Assembly (NCBI GenBank): GCA_035303945.1
Contig: DATGQZ010000015.1
Span: 1 to 64,000, forward strand
DNA: 64,000 nucleotides
Reading direction: 5' to 3'
From: DATGMS01 sp035303945
Lineage (GTDB): Bacteria; Bacteroidota; Bacteroidia; Cytophagales; Cyclobacteriaceae
The notes beneath the pieces were generated by a model, which had not been told where the DNA came from, did no database searches, and worked only from the letters and a program-made list of their open reading frames with translations. Shown piece after piece: positions 60,436-64,000 of this stretch. Both the position numbers and the translations under genes were made by a program. Positions within the stretch are counted from its first letter, which is position 1, and each line of letters begins with the position of its first letter.

Positions 60436-61410
60436 TTACTTCGAAGCCATAAACACCTGCACCTTGTGGTCTATCGGTTCTAACGATTGTAAATAGGTGA
60501 AAATAGCAGCTAGATCTGTTTCATCCATACCCGCATACATGGTCCAAGGCATGATGGTGCTCAGTTCTCCATCTTTGACAAGGGGAGGATTATAACCGTT
60601 TTCCATATCGTAAGCCTTGAATCTGGCCACAAATACATTTTTGGTCCAGCTGCCAATGCCCGTTTCAGGATGCGGGGTGATGTTAGGGGTGATGACTGTA
60701 CCAGTGGGCATAGGAAAAGCTCTCCCTCCGGCAAATGCCTTGTCCATTTCCAAAGCCATGCCGTCAAAGGGGGTATGACATTCAACACAGCCGGCGGCGT
60801 TTACCAGGTATTTTCCGTAGGTGATGCTGTCCTCCTTTTTCGGCTTTTTACTAAATGCCGGTTCTTTAGGCATGGTGTTGATGATGATATTCATGGGAAA
60901 GTCGCTGTGTGATGCATCGGGTGTGTATTCAATAGGCGCGAGGGTTCTAAGGTAGGCAATGACATCCTTAATATCTTCTTCATCCATTCCTCCATAATAG
61001 TGATAGGGCATTACGGGGAAAATGGCACCCCCGGATTTGGTCACCCCAGATGTAATTACCCGGAACAGTTCGGCGTCAGACCAATCTTTAAGGCTGAATG
61101 GAGTAATGTTTTTGGAAATATACTTACCAGGAAAGCCCATATTCTGATCAAAAAGTTCCCCTCCCTTACCCAAAGTACCGTCTATGGGGGGTGCGGAAAA
61201 CTTACTCCAATCCCTAGTACTATGGCAGTCCATACACACCATGACATGGTTGGCCAAGTACTTACCGTTTGCAATGCGATCAGGTCCGGCATCCACTGTC
61301 AGTTCACGTAAGGGAATGTTTGGTAACCCGACTTTAATATAAGTTATGGCAGAAATCATAACGAATACCAATACTAAAAACACGATTAATAAAATTCTTG
61401 AGAATTTCAT
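60436..61410 (-). CDS. Di-haem c-type cytochrome
   Basis: This 324-residue exported protein has an N-terminal membrane anchor (about 5-25, ILLIVFLVLVFVMISAITYI). Two haem-binding CxxCH sites follow, at 59-63 (CMDCH) and 208-212 (CVECH). Each half ends with a Met-containing segment (FPVMPYHYYGGM, STIMPWTMYAGM) that can supply the sixth ligand. This is the tandem cytochrome c class I layout, as in alcohol-dehydrogenase-associated subunits. No dehydrogenase is adjacent. It carries the same upstream repeats as crtI. Confidence 0.93.
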   Translation of the reverse strand: MKFSRILLIVFLVLVFVMISAITYIKVGLPNIPLRELTVDAGPDRIANGKYLANHVMVCMDCHSTRDWSKFSAPPIDGTLGKGGELFDQNMGFPGKYISKNITPFSLKDWSDAELFRVITSGVTKSGGAIFPVMPYHYYGGMDEEDIKDVIAYLRTLAPIEYTPDASHSDFPMNIIINTMPKEPAFSKKPKKEDSITYGKYLVNAAGCVECHTPFDGMALEMDKAFAGGRAFPMPTGTVITPNITPHPETGIGSWTKNVFVARFKAYDMENGYNPPLVKDGELSTIMPWTMYAGMDETDLAAIFTYLQSLEPIDHKVQVFMASK

Positions 61411-61419
61411 ATCATAAAA

Positions 61420-61457
61420 TGTTTAACGTTAAAAATGTTAATACTGAAAATTAAACG
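61420..61457 (-). promoter_or_regulatory. Candidate operator upstream of the di-haem cytochrome gene
   Basis: TGTTTAAC at 61420-61427, TGTTAAT at 61436-61442 (one T short) and the inverted TTAAACG at 61451-61457, starting 9 bp upstream of the ATG. It is weaker than the crtI and regulator clusters but has the same order and position. Confidence 0.45.
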
Positions 61458-61583
61458 GTACTTATTTAAAATTTATTCAAATATAACCTTGTTTTAACGA
61501 TGCCGGAATCACAAAGTTGTATTTTGTTAAAGAAAAATTCTCGAAATAATAAGTAGATTAGGTGCCGAACTAAATGTTATTCT

Positions 61584-61847
61584 ATGGAACCTTATATGCA
61601 ACAATTTCAGGGCGAAAAAAACCGCATTTCTGTTATCGATTGGCTCGTGTCAATTTTTGTCGCTTCCATTCCCTTGATTGGGATTGTGATGCTTTTGGTA
61701 TGGGCTTTTTCTGGAGACACACCGGAAACCAAAGCAAATTGGGCCAAAGCGATGTTACTGATGACCCTGATAGCAATTGTTTTTGGCGTGATAATGATGG
61801 TGATTTTCGGCAGCTTGTTTTTTTGGAAGGATGTATACATTATGTAA
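61584..61847 (+). CDS. Small two-helix membrane protein (87 aa)
   Basis: The protein has a short polar N-terminus, two transmembrane helices (about 18-43, WLVSIFVASIPLIGIVMLLV; about 57-80, AMLLMTLIAIVFGVIMMVIF) and a Phe/Trp-rich end. Similar small proteins are common in Bacteroidota, with no known function. The start at 61584 is preferred over a competing frame (61574) because only this frame gives coherent helices. It converges on the M28 peptidase gene. Confidence 0.75.
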   Translation: MEPYMQQFQGEKNRISVIDWLVSIFVASIPLIGIVMLLVWAFSGDTPETKANWAKAMLLMTLIAIVFGVIMMVIFGSLFFWKDVYIM

Positions 61848-61866
61848 ATGTACCCTAACATTATAT

Positions 61867-61896
61867 ATAAAAAATCCCAGCTCTTAGCGCTGGGAT
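61867..61896 (-). terminator. Rho-independent terminator after the M28 peptidase gene
   Basis: ATCCCAGC (61874-61881) pairs with GCTGGGAT (61889-61896) around a 7-nt loop, with a T-run on the minus strand (61874-61869). It lies 7 bp past the peptidase stop and just after the small membrane-protein gene on the other strand. Confidence 0.88.
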
Positions 61897-61902
61897 AAAT
61901 CT

Positions 61903-63393
61903 TTATGGTTGGCCGTACAATAATTTGGCGGCGTCTTCATATTTGTCGCCACTTACCCAAGTAGGTCGTTGGGCGTTATTGGCAATTTTTTCAGCGGCCA
62001 AAAGATAGGACTTCCAGTAGATCATGGCGTAATCTAAGTCAAAACTATCCACATCGTCAGCAGCTTGGTGGTAATATTTGGTGATCTCCTCATCAAAAGC
62101 CGTAAAGCCTAAGCTAAAGGTAGGGGCGGGAATCCCTTTGCGCGCAAAATTCACATTGTCTGATCGGTCATACAATCCCTGTTCGGGCGAAGGGTCGGCA
62201 ACTGCCTTGACGCCAAATTCTGCAACAGCTTCTTCAATCAAATGATCGACAGAGGTCCTTCCCAAGCCGATGACCGAAATGATGGAGGTGTCGTTATAGC
62301 CTGCGTTATCTATATTTAAATTATAGATGATCTGGTTGAGCGGGAGCAAGGGGTTGTCCGCAAAGAAGGCGGATCCAAGCAAGCCTTTTTCCTCAGCAGT
62401 CCATGCACACAAGAGAATAGAACGTTTGGGAGGGTTGGCTGCGAAATATTTGGCTGCATTGATCACTGCCACTGTACCCACTGCATTGTCGCGTGCGCCG
62501 TTGTAGATGGAGTCTCCCTCCGCATTGGGCTGTCCAACTCCTACATGGTCATAGTGAGCAGATAGCATCAGGTATTCATCCTTTAACTTTGCATCAGTTC
62601 CTTCAATATAGGCAATTACATTTTTGCCCTTAATCTTCCGGTTGGTCTTACCCTTCACATTGATAGCAGCTTCTTTAACCTTTCCCTGATCGATGGCAGC
62701 AATTAGTTCATTTGAAAGGTCCTTAACCCAAAGATAGGGTAAGGCTGCATCCTCGTTGGGGTTACTGTCGATGGTGAGCTGTGGTTTGTTCAGGTAATTG
62801 ACTAAGAGATTCCAGGGAGTGGTAGGCAGATTGTACAATTCTATTAGGCCTACCGCCCCCTTTGCTTTTGCCAAGGCCATTTTTTCACGTCCAGCAGCAA
62901 AAAGCTGAGAAGGAGTCATCCGGTCTGGGGCACCCACCCGTACTACCAATACCTTACCTTGAAGGTCCTTGCCTTCGAGGTCTTCCGCAAGCCCATGACC
63001 CGCCACTACCATGGGATAGTTACCCGTAAGTTCAGCACCATCCAATACCAACATGTCCTCCCCATGGCTGTACGTCACGGTTCCTAACTTAAGCTCCCCA
63101 AAAGTGGGAGGAACTGTAACTTTAAAAGGCACATGCTGATAATAGCCGTCAGCTTCGGGCAATGGCTGGGCACCGTATCGTAGAAATTGCTCTGCAATAT
63201 ACCGGGCAGCAACGTCAATTTCTGGTCGCATGGCATCTCTGCCTTTCAATTCATCTGCGGCCAAGTAGCGAAAGTGACTAACCGCTTCTTTCTGGTCTAT
63301 CGCTGTTTCAACGGCTTGTTTTTGCCCAAAGCTACTGAAAGAACCTCCCAAGGCGAGCATTCCCGCAAAGGTTAGTATAAGGTTTTTTTTCAT
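61903..63393 (-). CDS. M28 family zinc metallopeptidase (aminopeptidase-like)
   Basis: This 496-residue exported enzyme has a signal peptide (about 1-24), a PA-domain insert (about 110-250) and the M28 catalytic core. Zinc ligands and catalytic residues appear as His280 (SAHYDHVG), Asp302 (NGARDNAVG), Glu334-Glu335 (WTAEEKGLLG), an Asp in NLNIDNAGY and a late His (YYHQAADDVDSFD). This fits a periplasmic aminopeptidase or glutaminyl-cyclase-like peptidase. The transcript ends at the terminator 7 bp downstream. Confidence 0.95.
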   Translation of the reverse strand: MKKNLILTFAGMLALGGSFSSFGQKQAVETAIDQKEAVSHFRYLAADELKGRDAMRPEIDVAARYIAEQFLRYGAQPLPEADGYYQHVPFKVTVPPTFGELKLGTVTYSHGEDMLVLDGAELTGNYPMVVAGHGLAEDLEGKDLQGKVLVVRVGAPDRMTPSQLFAAGREKMALAKAKGAVGLIELYNLPTTPWNLLVNYLNKPQLTIDSNPNEDAALPYLWVKDLSNELIAAIDQGKVKEAAINVKGKTNRKIKGKNVIAYIEGTDAKLKDEYLMLSAHYDHVGVGQPNAEGDSIYNGARDNAVGTVAVINAAKYFAANPPKRSILLCAWTAEEKGLLGSAFFADNPLLPLNQIIYNLNIDNAGYNDTSIISVIGLGRTSVDHLIEEAVAEFGVKAVADPSPEQGLYDRSDNVNFARKGIPAPTFSLGFTAFDEEITKYYHQAADDVDSFDLDYAMIYWKSYLLAAEKIANNAQRPTWVSGDKYEDAAKLLYGQP

Positions 63394-63543
63394 ATGTTAT
63401 TTGATCAATTGTTATTGTGGACCATCATTGGTCAGACATTCCTAATTAAAGTTAGAACAAAAGTAGGAAAAGGATACCTCTTTTATCGAGACCTCAATGT
63501 TTGGTGCGGAACTATTTCGTCGTTCCTTAAACTTGATCTGGGA

Positions 63544-64000
63544 TCATCCTTTAATAATTTCACTTACCCCAAGCACGTTTTTGCTGTTGGTTCCTATGAT
63601 CCTTTTCGTTCTTAAGTAGCGGTTCAACTCATATTCGTCATATTGCTCGGATTGAGGATCAAAACTGCTTATCCTCACTCTCCCCCTCGAGTGGATAAAA
63701 GAATTATTGCCGATCCACATCCCAACATGGACAACCTTTTCGCGGGTGCTGTCGGTGGCCGGTTCTCCAAAGAACAGAAGATCGCCTACCTGTAGATTCT
63801 CCCAGTGTTTCTCTGTATCTACTTCTTCTCCTTCCATGACCTGCTGTGACGCGTCCCGGGGAATGATTTGCCCGTTCAGAAAAAATATTGTCTTTGTGAA
63901 GCCACTGCAGTCCATGCCTTTAATGGATGTACCTCCCCAAAGGTAGGGACTGCCCAACATGCTTTTCGCAGTGGAAATCAAGTTCGCCGGCGAGGTGCTT
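63544..64000 (-). CDS. NlpC/P60 family hydrolase, C-terminal part (truncated by window edge)
   Basis: The gene enters from the right edge; its stop is at 63544. The visible 151 residues include the NlpC/P60 domain: SMLGSPYLWGGTSIKGMDCS (catalytic Cys), GDLLFFGEP, VVHVGMWIGNNSFIHSRGRV (catalytic His and a third polar residue). A TTG at 63981 is not a real start, because the frame stays open to the edge (TSPANLISTAK). SH3-like domains, as in dipeptidyl-peptidase VI, probably lie outside the window. Confidence 0.9.
   Translation of the reverse strand, partial: STSPANLISTAKSMLGSPYLWGGTSIKGMDCSGFTKTIFFLNGQIIPRDASQQVMEGEEVDTEKHWENLQVGDLLFFGEPATDSTREKVVHVGMWIGNNSFIHSRGRVRISSFDPQSEQYDEYELNRYLRTKRIIGTNSKNVLGVSEIIKG

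Noticed and set aside
61574..61858. Alternative 94-codon plus-strand frame overlapping the small membrane protein
   Set aside because: The product has scattered Cys/His and no coherent helices; the 61584 frame gives two clean transmembrane segments.
1..64000. CRISPR arrays, tRNA or rRNA genes, intact IS elements or prophage
   Set aside because: No regular spaced repeats, no tRNA-like cloverleaf sequence, no transposase or phage structural genes were seen by eye.

Overview
The window looks like a chromosomal segment of a Bacteroidota bacterium, probably an aerobic, pigmented member of the Cytophagales (Cyclobacteriaceae-like). That placement is inferred from two SusC/SusD pairs, an ECF sigma/FecR surface-signalling pair, TamL- and PorT-type outer-membrane proteins, a zeaxanthin-type carotenoid operon, aerobic HemF, and lipoproteins with acidic residues after the lipobox cysteine. 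Nearly all genes are intact. No rRNA, tRNA, CRISPR array, intact IS or prophage was seen.

Layout. (1) 1-7187, minus strand: ECF sigma, FecR, SusC with an STN signalling domain, SusD, and an exported FAD-dependent oxidoreductase cut by the left edge. (2) 7347-27896: mostly housekeeping and metabolism, including a SIMPL protein, a membrane metallophosphoesterase, GNAT plus ornithine/alanine-type racemase, two tandem PorT-like barrels, GdhA, PAP2 phosphatase, HemF, TamL, an rRNA methyltransferase, a soluble PAS histidine kinase, NhaC, an RNase D-like exonuclease and YigZ. (3) 28038-44792, plus strand: a surface polysaccharide locus. It is headed by a winged-helix/pseudo-nucleotidyltransferase regulator. 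It encodes WbqC, six glycosyltransferases, two ATP-grasp enzymes, a FkbM methyltransferase, a FemAB-like transferase, an ABC exporter, a Wzy-like membrane protein and a polysaccharide deacetylase. Two gene remnants and an AT-rich island (about 35.6-38.9 kb) show it was assembled by exchange. (4) 44963-46219: a CYP152-type fatty-acid peroxygenase. (5) 46582-54084: a second SusC/SusD pair followed by two exported enzymes, an RraA-fold protein and a Tat-exported enolase-superfamily protein. (6) 54169-60099, minus strand: carotenoid operon crtI-crtB-hypothetical-idi-SRPBCC-crtZ-lycopene cyclase, under an adjacent MerR/B12-fold regulator of the CarH type. (7) 60436-64000: di-haem cytochrome c, a small membrane protein, an M28 peptidase and an NlpC/P60 hydrolase cut by the right edge.

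The two most interesting points are these. First, the CarH-like regulator keeps the cobalamin-capping signature, and the same cluster of TGTTTAA-type repeats lies directly upstream of its own gene, crtI and the di-haem cytochrome, suggesting one regulon. Second, the SusCD-RraA-enolase set has no glycoside hydrolase and appears to place a dehydratase and an aldolase-like protein in the periplasm. All assignments come from reading the sequence and remembered family motifs; no database search was run.
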